Shown one piece after another: positions 21,259 to 32,967 of a stretch of 64,000 bases of DNA (the first letter of the stretch is position 1; each line of letters starts with the position of its first letter). A model generated the notes under the pieces. That model had not been told where the DNA came from and ran no database searches. It worked only from the letters and a program-made list of their open reading frames with translations. Origin of the DNA: Pipra filicauda (Eukaryota; Chordata; Aves; Passeriformes; Pipridae); contig NW_024104758.1 in the NCBI RefSeq assembly GCF_003945595.2, forward strand, positions 172,221 to 236,220, read 5' to 3'. A program made the position numbers and the translations under genes.

Positions 21259-23049
21259 CGCTGATGCCTTGTAAAGGTACATTCTGTGCTTCACGCTCAG
21301 TTTTCTGATGGCTAAAGGTCAAAACATTCTCAAGATCTTGGTTTTGTAAAGAATAAAGAACCTGTGCTCAGAATCCAACAGTGGTAAGAAAGCTCTTGAC
21401 ACCTGGATCCTGCTCCATCTTCTCTCCCTGCTAATGGAAATCCTTTAATTCTTTGGGTTAACCTCACTGCCCGTCGATTCAGGCTTGTAAAACTCCTGTT
21501 CTTCACACTTGTATCCTCACTGGATGTGGGAAAATGTTTGTGGTGTCGTTTTCTTATTATTCTTTCATTTTAAATGAACTAAACCCCTCATCTACAGTGG
21601 TTCCTAAGCAACAAAGTACAGCGGGAGGGGGAAAAGCCAACCAACCACCAGGTAATTTCTGTTTCCTTGTTTGTGCTTTTAAATGATGTTAAAGCACCGT
21701 GCTGGATCCTCCTGGCAGGGCGAGGTGTGAGTCGGTGTTAATTCCTCTGCAGCTCCTCGGCGTTTGATTAAAAACTTTCTGGCTCCCCCGGCCCTCCCGG
21801 AGCATCAGAGAGGAGCCGGGCTTGGGCTAATTTAGCTCGGGAATGGGGCTAATTTAGCCTCGAGCGCTGAACAATAGATCAAGCAAACATTGGAGAGTTG
21901 ATGTCCTGGGAATGCGGCTCCCAGTTATTCCCAGCGCGGGTGGGACCGCAGCAGGGCGAGCTGGGGATGGAGCTCTGAGAGCCCGGGAGGGGGTCCCTGA
22001 GCTCACGCAGGGTCGGGGCTGGAGGGGGACTGACCCCAGCTGGGTCCTGTCCCTTCCCACTTTTCCTGGTTAAGCACATGGATTTTACCTTCTTTTTCTT
22101 TTCTTTGTCTTTTTTTTTTTTTTTCTTCAATGTTGAATTTTCAGGTTTTCATTTTCGGGGCTTTAATGGCCCCAAACGAAGCAGCCTTGTCCAAAACACC
22201 CAAATGGGAGCATGTCTTTACCCCGAGGTGCCACGGGCAGATGTTTTCTCTGCTGGTTTTCTGTGTTGGTTTCTTCCCCATACCACTGACCCTGCTGCCA
22301 GCAGAACTGGCACATGGCAGGGCCGGGCCGGGCAGGGGCTCTGTAGGACAAGGGATTTAGCAATTCCCAGCAATTCCTGTGCTGGGGATGCAGCACCTGG
22401 AGTGTCCCAAGTGATGCTCCCCCTCCTGCCCCGCGGTGGGTGGCCCTGGTGACATGGGTGGGGTGTGACTGAGCACCCTGAGCAGCATCTCCAGGGGCAG
22501 AGCTGGGACCGGGGGGTTCCTGCCCAGAGCAGAGGGCAGGGAAGGAAGGGGGAGGCCCCTCGAGTGTGTGAGCAGGGGCTGCAGGGCCCTCCCCCTGCAG
22601 TGAATGAGTTTTTACCGTGCACAGGAACATAAAAGGGGAATTTGTCCATGATGGATTTCCTTGGGAAGGGGCAGGAGGTGAAGGAATCCCTCAGGCTGCC
22701 CAGGGCCTGTTCCTGCCCTCTCTGTGCCATGGGCTGCACTGGCAGGGCTGTGCTTTGGGCTGCTGGAGAGGTTTTTTGGGGTAGTTCCTGCCCAAAATGT
22801 TTTCCTGCTTTAAAGGTTCCTTTGCACAGGACAGTCCCAAGCTCATGTTCTGTCAGAACCCCTGGGGGAGTGCCCAGACCTGCAGCATCCCTGGTGTCCC
22901 TGTCCCCTCCTGCCCCAGCAGGCTCTGCCTGGCCAGGGGGGATTGATGAGGAGGGAGATCCCAAAATCCTTCTGGGCCCCTGGATGTCCCAGGACATCCC
23001 TGCTCTCAGGGTGACTCTACACACACCCACTTGTTGCTGGTCTGGCTTG
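21259..23049. other. single-copy DNA with a CpG-richer core
   Basis: Includes the CpG-richer segment at 21700-22060 and a T-run at 22108-22124. The 442-residue minus frame at 22218-23546 joins unique sequence to a CR1 copy and is not a gene. Confidence 0.45.
21700..22060. promoter_or_regulatory. CpG-richer segment, candidate regulatory DNA
   Basis: More CpG than the surroundings (gcggctcc, agcgcgggtgggaccgc, cctcgagcgctg). A 13-bp direct repeat, gggctaatttagc, occurs at 21824 and 21846, followed by a SOX-type core (gaacaatag). No reading frame supports an exon. Regulatory function is inferred from composition only. Confidence 0.25.
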
Positions 23050-23409
23050 GCTTTCTCAGCCTGGAGGAGAGAAGGCTCCAGGGAGAGCTGAGAGCCCCTG
23101 GCAGGGCCTAAAGGGGCTCCAGGAGAGCTGGAGAGGGACTGGGGACAAGGGTGGAGGGACAGGACACAGGGAATGGCTTCCCACTGCCAGAGGGCAGGGA
23201 GAGATGGGAGATTGGGAAGGAATTGCTGTCTGGGAGGGTGGGGAGGCCCTGGCCCAGGTTGCCCAGAGAAGCTGTGGCTGCCCCTGGATCCCTGGAAGTG
23301 TCCAAGGCCAGGCTGGAGCAACCTGGGCTGGTGGGAGGTGTCCCTGCCCATGGCAGGGGTGGCACTGGGTGGACTTTGAGGTCCTTCCAACCCAAACCAT
23401 TCATGATTG
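23050..23409 (+). mobile_element. CR1 fragment, main group, long
   Basis: One of the longer copies: it begins at ctcagcctggaggagagaag, continues through gctctcagggagagctg-type leader sequence and all landmarks, and ends at aaccattcatgattg. A short deletion reduces ggtcccttccaaccc to ggtccttccaaccc. Confidence 0.94.
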
Positions 23410-24285
23410 TGACCTCCATGGTTGTGCTGTGGCTCCTCCTGGGAGGAATCTCCCCCCTGGCACTGCAGGAGGTTGTTGGGACAGAGGCCACAGTGCAATT
23501 CATTTAATTGCTCTTGGCTCTGGATGTTGTTCTGTGCCAGCACCAAAATGCCAAGGCTGAGTGATCTCTGCAGGCAACACCTCCAGACAGTGCCCTTTGA
23601 ATTAAAAGGGGGATTTTGAGTTTTTGGGTTCAGGGTGTAAACGAGCTGTAACTCTCCCCTAAGTGCACAATGTTTGGTTGAAATGTGTGGTTTTGCACTT
23701 TAAAATATGATGTTTAAAGTTTGTGACAAGAGTTTAAAAACACATTCAGGGAGTCAGAACTCATTCATTAGCCCAACCCATCTATGGGCTTTGGAGCTAC
23801 AGCGCTGTCCCTTTACTGATGGGTGTGTGTGTAAGACCTGACTGACTCCAAAACTTCAGTTTTCTAAAAACAAAATGAGCAAGGTGACCCTTAAAGATTC
23901 CCATAATTGATGCCCTGGGTATGTCTAAATACCACTCATTATTCTGGTTCCCTGTTGGCAGCAAACTTTGCACGATGACAATGCTTTCCCCACAATAATT
24001 CTGATTTACAGACATTTAATGTCACCCACCCTGGGGGGCTGGGCTGGGCTGTTCTTCCGTTCCAGCACATCCCTGGCCGTTCAAATGCTCTGTGCAGCTA
24101 CCTTGTGGGAAGTTTCCTCTTTGGGAGGGAATGGGGAGGTGCCTTCATCTGCTTTTCCCTGGCAGAAGATGGAGCCCTGCTCCCCAGCCCTGCTCCCCAG
24201 CCCTGCCCACCCCCTGGTCCTGAGGGAGCAGCAGATCCAAGGCAGGGCTGGGCTTTGGGGCAGATCTTTCCTTTTCTCATCAGGA
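23410..24285. other. single-copy DNA, nothing recognised
   Basis: AT-rich from 23620 to 24010. A short 14-bp tandem (ccctgctccccagc, about 2.5 units) lies at 24175-24213. Confidence 0.5.
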
Positions 24286-24552
24286 ATTGTAGGAACAGGA
24301 CAGGGAGTAATGGCCTTAAACTGAAAAAGGGGAAGTTGAAATTGGATATTGGGAAGGAATTCCTGGCTGGGAGGGTGGGGAGGCCCTGGCCCAGGTTGCC
24401 CAGAGAAGCTGTGGCTGCCCCTGGATCCCTGCAAGTGTCCAAGGCCAGGTTGGAGCACCCTGGGCTAGTGGGAGGTGTCCCTGCCCATGGCAGGGAGTGG
24501 GGCTGGATGGTCCTTAAGATCCCTTTCATCCCAAACCATTCTAGGATTCTGC
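24286..24552 (+). mobile_element. CR1 fragment, main group
   Basis: Begins in the leader (gaacaggacagggagtaatg), with ggccttaaactgaaaaaggg as in the general CR1 consensus, then the main landmarks. It has cctgcaagtgtcc instead of cctggaagtgtcc, a change shared with the copy at 46040-46279. Confidence 0.93.
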
Positions 24553-25518
24553 AGATCCCTCTGTTCCATCCCATCCCGATCCCTTCAGCCGAAGCAGAAC
24601 TGGGATTTCATTGTCAATCCCCCAAAAGCCACTTCCTTCCTCCCTTGCAGGGTATCAGGATGTGCCACAGCACCTGCAGAGTAAAAACAAGCTACTGCCT
24701 TCAAATGTAGGAAGGTGCTGGAGCAGAGCAGCTGTTGGGGCTGGGAACGCTGTAATTTAGCAGCAGTGATGCTCTGGGCCACCCACCTCCAGACCCCTCT
24801 GCCTGCCCAGAGCATTCCCTGCCTGACATGGCAGGTCTCACCTCCATTAGATTTTTCCTGCTCTTTTCCCCTGCTTTCCCCTCACAGTGCTGCTCAGCCA
24901 CCAGGAGCTGGGGTGGTGCCCGTGAGGATGCTCTGTGCTGAAGCAGTTGTCGTGTCAGGATCCTTGCAGGGAGAGCTCTTTGCCTGCCCCAACCTGTCAG
25001 GCTGCTGGGAAATACTTTATAATGCTCTTCATTTACACAGGGAAATATTTCCTGAGCAGTGGAACTGTGGGATTGAACAAAGTGAATCTCTTTCCCTTTT
25101 TTTTTTTTTTTGTTAGTTTTGCCATTGATGTTTTGCAGCATAACAGGGTGAGGAGGAACACCAGGTGCTTCCCACAGGTCTCTCTTCCAGCTCCTGCTCA
25201 TTTCATGACAGGTTTGGCTCTAAATTGTTCCTTCCCCAGAAGTATCAATACAGAATATGTTCTCTTTTTTTGCCTTATGGAGAATTTAATTACTAATTAC
25301 CCCAGTTATTCTGTTCTTGGCTGGTTTATGATGTGGGACTTCATTGCCCATTAAAACACCGGCTGTGGGTTTTTTCCTGAGCACAGAGTGTTCAACCAGG
25401 AGCTGCCTCTGTGTTTCTCCAGGTTTTATCAACACAGACAAAAACACTTGGACAGGCAGAAAAATAAATCCTCGTTTTCTCTTCAGCTTCAGCCCTTGTA
25501 GATAGAACAGATCAGGAG
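24553..25518. other. single-copy DNA, nothing recognised
   Basis: T-run at 25097-25112. AT-rich at 25010-25340. No gene seen. Confidence 0.5.
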
Positions 25519-26049
25519 CAGAATCCTGGAATGGTTTGGGTTGGAAGGGACCTTAAAGCCCACCCAGTGCCACCCCCTGCCATGGGCAGGGACACCTTCC
25601 ACCAGCCCAGGTTGCTCCAACCTGGCCTTGGACACTTCCAGGGATCCAGGGGCAGCCACAGCTTCTCTGGGCAACCTGGGCCAGGGACTCCCCACCCTCC
25701 CAGCCAGCAATTCCTTCCCAATCTCCCATCTCTCCCTGCCCCCTGGCAGTGGGAAGCCATTCCCTGTGTCCTGTCCCTCCATGCCTTGTCCCCAGTCCCT
25801 CTCCAGCTCTCCTGGAGCCCCTTTAGGCCCTGCCAGGGGCTCTCAGCTCTCCCTGGAGCCTTCTCTTCTCCAGGTGAACCCCCCCAGCTCTCCCAGCCTG
25901 GCTCCAGAGGGGCTCCAGCCCTTGGAGCATCCCATGGCTCCTCTGGACTCTCTCCAGCAGCTCCACGTCCCCCCTGTGCTGTTCCCAGGGCTGGAGCAGC
26001 TCTGCAGGGGGGTCTCGGCAGAGGGGCACAATCCCCTTCCCTCTGCCCA
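25519..26049 (-). mobile_element. CR1 fragment, longest copy in window
   Basis: Extends from the tip complement (gaatcctggaatggtttggg) through every main-group landmark, the leader, and a further piece (ccttggagcatcccatggct, ctctccagcagctccacgtc, ggctggagcagctctgcagg). At about 530 bp it is still only the 3' part of a 4-5 kb CR1, so no reverse transcriptase is encoded. It is the best reference here for aligning the internal fragment at 34737-34878. Confidence 0.95.
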
Positions 26050-26943
26050 GGCTGGGGGATCTTCCCAACAGCAGAGCTGCCACTGCAGGGCACTCTGGAG
26101 CCTTTTGATTTCTAATAAGAAACAAAAAAATAGCCAGTTAGTGGGTGTTAATAGGACACTGAACACCAGGAGAAGGGGGAATCACCTGGGGTTTCTTGGT
26201 GAGTGTCAGAATCCAAAAGCCCCCCCAGCAATTCCCCTCGAGCTGGGATGTCATTAGTCAGCATGTTCTGACAGAGGCACAATTAGGCTGGAGAAAATAA
26301 TTGACACCCTGAGTAAAAGGGAGGGAAGGGGTAAAAGAGGCATCCACGGGCTCTGGATGGGTTCCAGCTTTTCCCTCAGGGATGAGCTGTGTGAGGAGAA
26401 TATGGAGATGAGAATTGATGTCAAGCAATTGCCTGTCAGGCAAAACTTCTCCTTATCCCTGAGACTGTGGAAGAACTCTTTAGATTTGATTCCCCCAAGC
26501 TCTGGCTGTGTCTGCAGTTAATGAGATTCCAGGGCACACGCCTGGGAACTGGGTTTGTGCTGCAGGAGTTCATTGCAGGAGTTAATTTCCGAATTCCGAG
26601 CTGAATTATTTACAAACAGAGGAAGGCTGGGTCGGGGTTTGTTAATGACAGGCTTCCTTCCAGCTCAAGACATAAGTTGATGTGTAATTCTGGTTAGTCA
26701 GTAGAATAATAAAACATAGATCTGTGTTTGCAAACAGCAGCTCTCTGAGCCTCGCTGGGCTCCGTGAGCACGTGGGGCCATCCTGCCCTGGGCACTGCCA
26801 GCAACTCATTCCTGCAGATTCCCTCTGGTTTCACTGCTGTTTACAGCACAGCTTTGGAGCTGGGAGCTACTGAAAAGTAAAGGGAGCTTGTAAGCAAGGA
26901 AAGCTGCTTTTGTAATGTGACCTGTAGTCACAAACTATAATTA
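26050..26943. other. single-copy DNA, AT-rich in part
   Basis: No gene seen. The stretch 26560-26720 is AT-rich with homeodomain-like cores (taattctgg, gttaatga) and might be conserved non-coding DNA. Confidence 0.4.
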
Positions 26944-27020
26944 TCACAGAGTCATATGGATCCCAGAATGGTTTGGCTTGGGAGGGACCTTAAAGATCAT
27001 CCAGTTCCAACCCGTTATCC
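26944..27020 (-). mobile_element. CR1 3'-end fragment, very short
   Basis: Tip complement cagagtcatatggatcccag, then aatggtttggcttgggaggg and agatcatccagttccaaccc. Only about 75 bp. Confidence 0.8.
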
Positions 27021-27324
27021 TTAATTTCTCTGTAAGTATCCTCCAAATCTGGCAATTCAAAGTGAATTCTTGGTGCTTGAATGTTTGCCTTCCCTGTCCC
27101 TGCTGGGGTTGGGGGTTGACCTTTTTACTTGCTGTTCAGCACAGACAGAAACCTGAAAATAAACCCAGAGGGACAAACCCAGAGCAGCCAAAGCTGGGCA
27201 GGGGGTGAGCTCAGCCACTGCCTGGCCCAAGGAAAAGCTGGATTGGTCACACCTGCCTCAGATGGGGCTGGAAATGCCCTTCAGAGGGTGTTGGACAGCA
27301 GGAAATATTCCAGCTTTAATTGGG

Positions 27325-27586
27325 CATTCCAGTGCCTGAGGGGGAGACAGGAAAACAGGAGAGGGACTTTTTGTAAGGACATGGGACAAGGGGGAATGGG
27401 ATCAAGCTGAAAGAGGAGAGATTTATGTGGGATATTGGGAAGGAATTGCTGGTTGGGAGGGTGGGCAGGCCCTGGCCCAGGCTGCCCAGAGAAGCTGTGG
27501 CTGCCCCTGGATCCCTGGAAGTGTCCAAGGCCAGGCTGGACGGGGCTTGGAGCAGCCTGGGCTGGTGGAAGGTGTCCCTGCCCTCA
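27325..27586 (+). mobile_element. CR1 fragment lacking its 3' end
   Basis: Covers leader sequence (cattccagtgcctgaggggg; gagagggactttttgtaagg), attgggaaggaattgctggt and later landmarks as far as gtggaaggtgtccctgccc, then stops abruptly before catggcagg. Loss of the 3' end cannot come from normal 5' truncation, so a deletion or rearrangement broke this copy at about 27586. Confidence 0.92.
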
Positions 27587-27909
27587 TCTCTTGCAGCTCA
27601 GGATTGTCCTGTTTCCCCAGGGGTGTCCTTCCCATGAACTCACTGTTTCCCTTCCCAGTGACCATCATTCATGGCAAATCTCCTTTCAGGGACCTTCCCC
27701 AACTCTGCCTTTCCCAGGTCTTTAAATCACGGTGCCAACCCCACCATTACAAGGTCTTTTCTGATGCAAATAATAGGATTCCTGGGAGCAATTCCTCATC
27801 TTTATTGAAAACAATCTTAAAAACATTTTTTCTCTGATGTGTGCTTTTCATTCCCAGAAATCTGGCCAGAGGTTTAAAAGTGGTGGAAGGAATCTTACTG
27901 AAATGATCT
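27587..27909. other. single-copy DNA after broken CR1
   Basis: Unique sequence starting directly at the CR1 break; nothing recognised. Confidence 0.5.
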
Positions 27910-27972
27910 TGGAGTCGGGGACTAGTTTGGGTTGGATGGACGTTTAAAGGTTGTCTGGTCCAACCCCTCATG
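27910..27972 (-). mobile_element. CR1 3'-end fragment, old
   Basis: Tactagtttgggttggatgg-type sequence with gtttaaaggttgtctggtcc and aacccctcatg. About 60 bp, diverged. Confidence 0.65.
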
Positions 27973-29555
27973 ATTTTTGAGGTTCCTTCTGAATCAGTTT
28001 TCCTTATTCCTCACTCCTGCCATCCCGTTTTCCTCTGCAAATGTGATCAGCCCTGATTTTGTGTTCTCCTCCAAGGGCAGCATTAAATCTCTCAGCCCCT
28101 GGAGCTGCCCATCAGTCCCTGCAGGGGTTGCTCCTGTGTCTCCCATCACTGAGTCAGTGGTTAATTGGTTAAAGACCTGGGCATTGATTTGGGATTTTCC
28201 TACTTCCTTAGTTAAGGAACTGTGGTATTGACTCCAAGCTGGAGTGTATTATGTCAGGGCTGTCTCATCTGTCACCAAAAGGTGTAACCACCTTCCCCCA
28301 GAAAGCTGGTGCATTATTTGACTGTAAGTGACTCCCACAAACTCACATTTAATGCCATTCATTGTGTTACTCCAAATATTTACTTACCTACATTTTTACC
28401 CTTTCCATTACTGCAATCAATTTGACTCAGATCAACAACAAGCTACATTTTCTAGACAATCCTTTCCATCCTTTTAAAATAATGGTAGATGGTCAATTTT
28501 CTTTTTCTTTCTGATTTCCCTGCTATTCCTTTTTTTTTATTATTATTTCCTCCCAGGTTTAAATCACTTTATTTTCATAGGTGGTGTTGAGCAGCCTCCT
28601 CAGGAATGGAGGAAGGATAAGTAGCCTCCTCCTGGTGTGGGCACAGCTCTCCCCTTTCACACACTAAGGAGAAATCCATGGTAATCCCAGTTTTTGTCTT
28701 GCTGACAGTTGTGCTGTTTCTGACTGCATGTTAATGAACGTGGTTTTCCAGATCCTTAATGGATATTTCTAGACAAGCACATTGTGCTGGCAGACATTTC
28801 TCATTGCTCTGGTAGATCTCAAAGTTGTACCTTTAACCAACAGCCAGTTCAAACACAGGCTAATGATATTCCCATCCTAAACTGGGGTGTGGGAGTGTGG
28901 GAACATCCTCAGGGATTCCTGGGAGTGCCTGGGTGGGAAGCACAGCCTGGAACTGCCAAGCAGCTCCTCTCACTGAGGCTCCAGCAGGAAACATTTGTCC
29001 TCCTTTCTGGGGAGGGGGGAGATCCTCCACAGCTCCACTGATGGGGTGGACCAAAGGAACAGGGGAGGGGGATCAGTCTCATTTCTAAACTAACTTTTCA
29101 AGTATTTGGTTTATTTTTTTTGCTGAGTTTGTCTTTCTGAACCAGCTGCATTTTCTAAGGGAGGAACAACGTTCTTGCTTTGTTGTCAGATTTTCCTGAC
29201 GTGGTGTCCTGGAGCACTCCCAGCTGGGGAGGGTGGAACGGGGGAGTGACAGTTGTGAGGAAGAGCTGGTGGCATCCTCACTGGATTGATGGGTATCCTT
29301 AGTGACAGCACAGGCTCCTCCTGAGCCCCCAGGACAGCAGGGAGCTGCAGCCCAGCCTTCCCTCCGCTCCCCACGGGATGGTCGTGGCACAGGCAGTGCC
29401 AGGGTCCTGCTCCAAGGGTGGCATGGTGTCACCAGAGACACATTCCTGCTGCTCTGCCTCTGCAGTGTCCTCCAGCCGAAGGTCAGGAGTATTTGAAACC
29501 AAGGAATTGCTCCCCAGAATTTCTGGAAGGTGCCAGTTTCTTCATCCTGAATTTC
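27973..29555. other. AT-rich single-copy DNA
   Basis: AT-rich from 28260 to 28600 with a T-run near 28531-28540. A 175-residue minus frame at 29085-29612 overlaps several others and shows no domain. Confidence 0.45.
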
Positions 29556-29648
29556 CAGGGAAGGTGTCCCTGCCCGTGGCAGGGCTGGAATGAGCTGGGA
29601 TTTAAGGTCCATTCCAACCCAAACTATTCCAGGTTTCTATGATTCTTT
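29556..29648 (+). mobile_element. CR1 3'-end fragment with clear tail
   Basis: Reads ggaaggtgtccctgcccgtg and ccaacccaaactattccagg, ending tttctatgattctttt. The CR1-type tail tatgattct is intact here. Another plus-strand copy starts only 50 bp downstream. Confidence 0.88.
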
Positions 29649-29697
29649 TCACTCTTTATAATCCCTACAACTTCTATGGAAAGAGAAGTGTGTCATC

Positions 29698-29837
29698 CAG
29701 AGGAGCTGTGGCTGCCCCTGGATCCCTGGGAGTGTCCAAGGCCAGGTTGGAGCACCCTGGGCTGGTGGAAGGTGTCCCTGCCCATGGCAGGGGTGGCACT
29801 GGATGGGTTTAAGGTCCCTTTTAATCCCTAGGATTCT
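29698..29837 (+). mobile_element. CR1 3'-end fragment, main group
   Basis: Starts inside agaggagctgtggctgcccc and runs to ggtcccttttaatccctagg and attctctgtg. The tip lacks the usual aaccagtctggg, replaced by a short altered stretch. Confidence 0.9.
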
Positions 29838-31130
29838 CTGTGTTGTTATCCCTGAGCCAGCCACGCTGGGATGGAGAGAGGAGCTCTGGGAGTCTCCCAT
29901 CCCCAGGGCACAGGACACACCCGGGACATGTCCAAGGACAATATTTGGGTTTTCTTTGTTCACTTCATCCCCTGTTGTCAGGATGCTGCTGCACAGCTCA
30001 GTGTCAGAGCAGGGCCAGCCCTGTATTGATTTCCTAGCTCCTTTGGAGCCCTGCTGGGAATGCACAAGCAGGAGAGGGACTGGAGCACCTGCTCTGGAAT
30101 CGCTGTGCAGGGATTAGAGCTGCCTGGAGAAGTGTTTGTAACTCCTATAAACAGGGATTCAAAACACCAGGCATTTTGTGCACTCTACCAGCCCACCCTG
30201 GCTCTCTTCAAAGGCCTTGTGTGGGAGCTGGCAGGGGGAGGTGCCCTCTGCCCTGTGCTGCAGCAGGAATTAGGCAGAGCAAGATGCTGATATTCCCTTT
30301 TTTCGCTCCAACACTCCCCAATGGTGTTTGATGAGCAGGTGAACACCACGAGCCAGATAAGAACAGCAGATATTATCTGCCTTTTTGCTGACTGCTGGGG
30401 AGAATTAAAGTAATTTTAGTTCCAGGTTTGAAGTTACAGGTTTCCCAGACCAGGTAGTTTTCAAAAATAACTCCTCTATTTGGTTTTATTTTTCCCTGTA
30501 GTTGCAGGTACGACAGGGACGGGCTGGGAGCTGGATGTGGCAGCTCCAGGGACACACAGGACATGGAATTGGCTGTGTGAGTGAAAGCCCAGCTCTGGCC
30601 ATGCCCTGGGCAGGGGGTGGGAGCAGGACCCCCAAAGGTTCCCTGTGCCAACCCCTTCCAGGGCCATGGTTGCCCTCTCACTGCAGCCCCCTGTTAATTA
30701 ACCCTGGAGTTCATTAACCTGGACTCCCTTCTGCTGCTTTTCATTTTCTAGTGTGAACAGGATTTGGCTTTGGGGCCCCTGGGCTTTTCCCAGGCCTTCC
30801 CAGCTGCTGATGTGCCTTTGGGTTTGTGTCCTGCACCCCTAGGAGTGTGCCTTGGGAATCCCCCCTGCTGGAACATGAGGGGAAGGTGCCCCGTGGGTCA
30901 CAGCCCCCTCTGAGTTTGTGCCACTGATGGATGAGGGAGAGCAGATTATTTCACCTCTCTATGGAGAGATTTTTCCCAAACTTTCCTTTTCAGTGGCCAT
31001 TTACCATATCTGAGCTACAACAGCCTGAACAGGTGAAGGAAAGGCAGCAGCCAAGCCAAGTGTGACACTCAGTGTGGCTCAGCCACGTGTGAGAGCCCCT
31101 TCCTGGGCTCCTGGGGTTTAGTAGTGGGTG
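29838..31130. other. single-copy DNA, nothing recognised
   Basis: Mixed composition, no gene seen. Overlapping frames at 30373-30717 on both strands reflect few stop codons. Confidence 0.5.
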
Positions 31131-31400
31131 TAGAATCCTGGAATGGGTTGGGATGGAAGGACCTCAAAGCCCACCCAGTGCCACCCCTGCCGTGGGCAGG
31201 GGCACCTTCCACCAGCCCAGGTTGCTCCAACCTGGCCTTGGACACTTCCAGGGATCCAGGGGCAGCCACAGCTTCTCTGGGAATTCTATTCCAGCCCCTC
31301 CCCACCCTCCCAGCCAGGAATTCCTTCCCAGCATCTGAATCTCTGTTCTTTCCATTCAAAGCCATTCCCCCTTGTCCTATCGCTGTCTACCTGTGTAAAA
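31131..31400 (-). mobile_element. CR1 fragment, main group variant
   Basis: Tip complement tagaatcctggaatgggttg. Where main-group copies read gggcaacctgggccaggg this one has gggaattctattccagccc, and it continues into tctttccattcaaagccatt and ttgtcctatcgctgtctacc. It may belong to a distinct subfamily. Confidence 0.92.
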
Positions 31401-32534
31401 AATGGAAAATTATGGAAAAGTAGCTGCCACCTCAGGCAGATTATTAAAAACTGCAGCGAGGGGGAACCAATGCTGTCCCTCACAGCACCTTTCTGCTGGA
31501 ACCCAGCAGACACTCGAAGTAAAATAGCTCAAAGGCTCTGCAGTGCAGACAGGGCTCGTGTTCATCTCTTGCTTTTTAAGTGATTCAATATTTGGCCTGT
31601 GCCATAAGAAGCAAAGGTTTTCAAATCTGGGAATTTGTAGGAAAAAACCACATCAGTATTAAAAATAACTTTCTAATCCCATCTAATCCGGTGCTTCTCA
31701 ACCAGAGAACAATTTTAATATAATTTTTTTTGATTGGTTAAATGTTTTTTTAAACACTTAAATATTTAATTTGTGGTTTAAACTGTAGTTTAAAGTTTTG
31801 AATGCAACTCAACAAGGGGGAGGACTTGATCTTGGAGGCCTTATCCAAGATAAATGGCTCTGTGGTGTGAAGTTAAATAGCTGTGAGGCTTGTGATGACC
31901 TGTGCTCTGGATAACCTGGACCTTCCCTCACAGTATCATTAGGCTGGGATAAAAAATATACTTTTAAAATTAACCACAACTTAAATAAATGAACCAGCCC
32001 AAAGTATCATTTTTAAAGGTGCCCATAAAGGAAAAGGAATGAAATGTCTGTAATTGGGGATGTGTTGGAGCCTCTCCCCAGGCAGCCTGTGGATGTTGTC
32101 GTGTGCAGGAGAGATTCCTGTCAGTGCTGCTGATAATGGACCTGCAGAGCAGTAAATGGATTTCGTGGGCTATTTTCCACCTGAAAGGATGACCCTCGGA
32201 ATTCAACACCCTCAACAGCGAGATGGTTATTGGAAAAGAGGGGTAAGGAGGTAGTTTCTATTGCACAGCAGAAAATGGATGATTTAGGAGCAGTTTTGCA
32301 GAGGAAGCTGCAGCCTGGCTGCCCGTGGAGCAGGGGGAGGACTTGGCCACCCAAGGGGTCCCTTGGGCCAGTGGTGCTGGAGGGGGGTGGAGGAGGGAGG
32401 GGAGCCCTGCAGGGAGGGCTGGGGTGCTCAGGAGCTGCACTGGGGCAGAGACACAGAGGGGAATGGGGAGAGTTGTGTGTCTGTGTGTCCTCACCCTCCA
32501 TCTGCACTCACAGGTCTGGGCTCCTCGGGGGCTG
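31401..32534. other. AT-rich single-copy DNA
   Basis: Strongly AT-rich at 31640-31800 (T-runs of 7-8, taaatatttaa). GC-rich from 32280 up to the next CR1. No gene seen. Confidence 0.45.
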
Positions 32535-32967
32535 CAGCACATCCAGGGAAGGGGCTGGAGCAGCAGGAGGGGCTGAGGGAGCTGGGGGGGCTCAGCCTGG
32601 AGCAAAGGAGGCTCAGGGGGGACCTTCTGGCTCTGCAACCCCCTGACAGGAGGGGGGAGCCGGGGGGGGGTCGGGCTCTGCTCCCAGGGAACAAGGGACA
32701 GGAGGAGAGGGAACGGCCTCCAGCTGTGCCAGGGGAGGCTCAGGTGGGACAGGAGGAGGAATTTCCTGCTGGAAAGGGTGGTGAGGCCTTGGCAGGGGCT
32801 GCCCAGGGAGGTTTGGAGTGCCCAGCCCTGGAGGGGTTTCCAAGCCCTGTGGATGTGGCACTTGGGGACAGGGGTCAGTGGTGGCCTTGGCAGTGCTGGG
32901 GATGGTTGGACTGGATGGTCTTTGAGGGCTTTTCCAGCCTCCCTGAGTGTGTGATTCAGTGATTCTC
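32535..32967 (+). mobile_element. CR1 fragment, J-like group, long
   Basis: The most complete J-like copy: gctggagcagcaggaggggc, agctgggggggctcagcctg, accttctggctctgcaaccc, ggcaggggctgcccagggag, then the terminal part tggactggatggtctttgag and tcagtgattct. The middle (ttccaagccctgtggatgtg) differs from the other J-like copies, which read tgtcccaggaaggcctggcc there. Confidence 0.94.

Noticed and set aside
22218..23546. 442-residue minus frame
   Set aside because: Joins a CR1 copy (23050-23409) to GC-rich unique DNA; no domain recognised.
25519..26049. Active CR1 with reverse transcriptase
   Set aside because: Even the longest copy is about 530 bp, far short of the 4-5 kb needed, and includes no ORF2 catalytic region.
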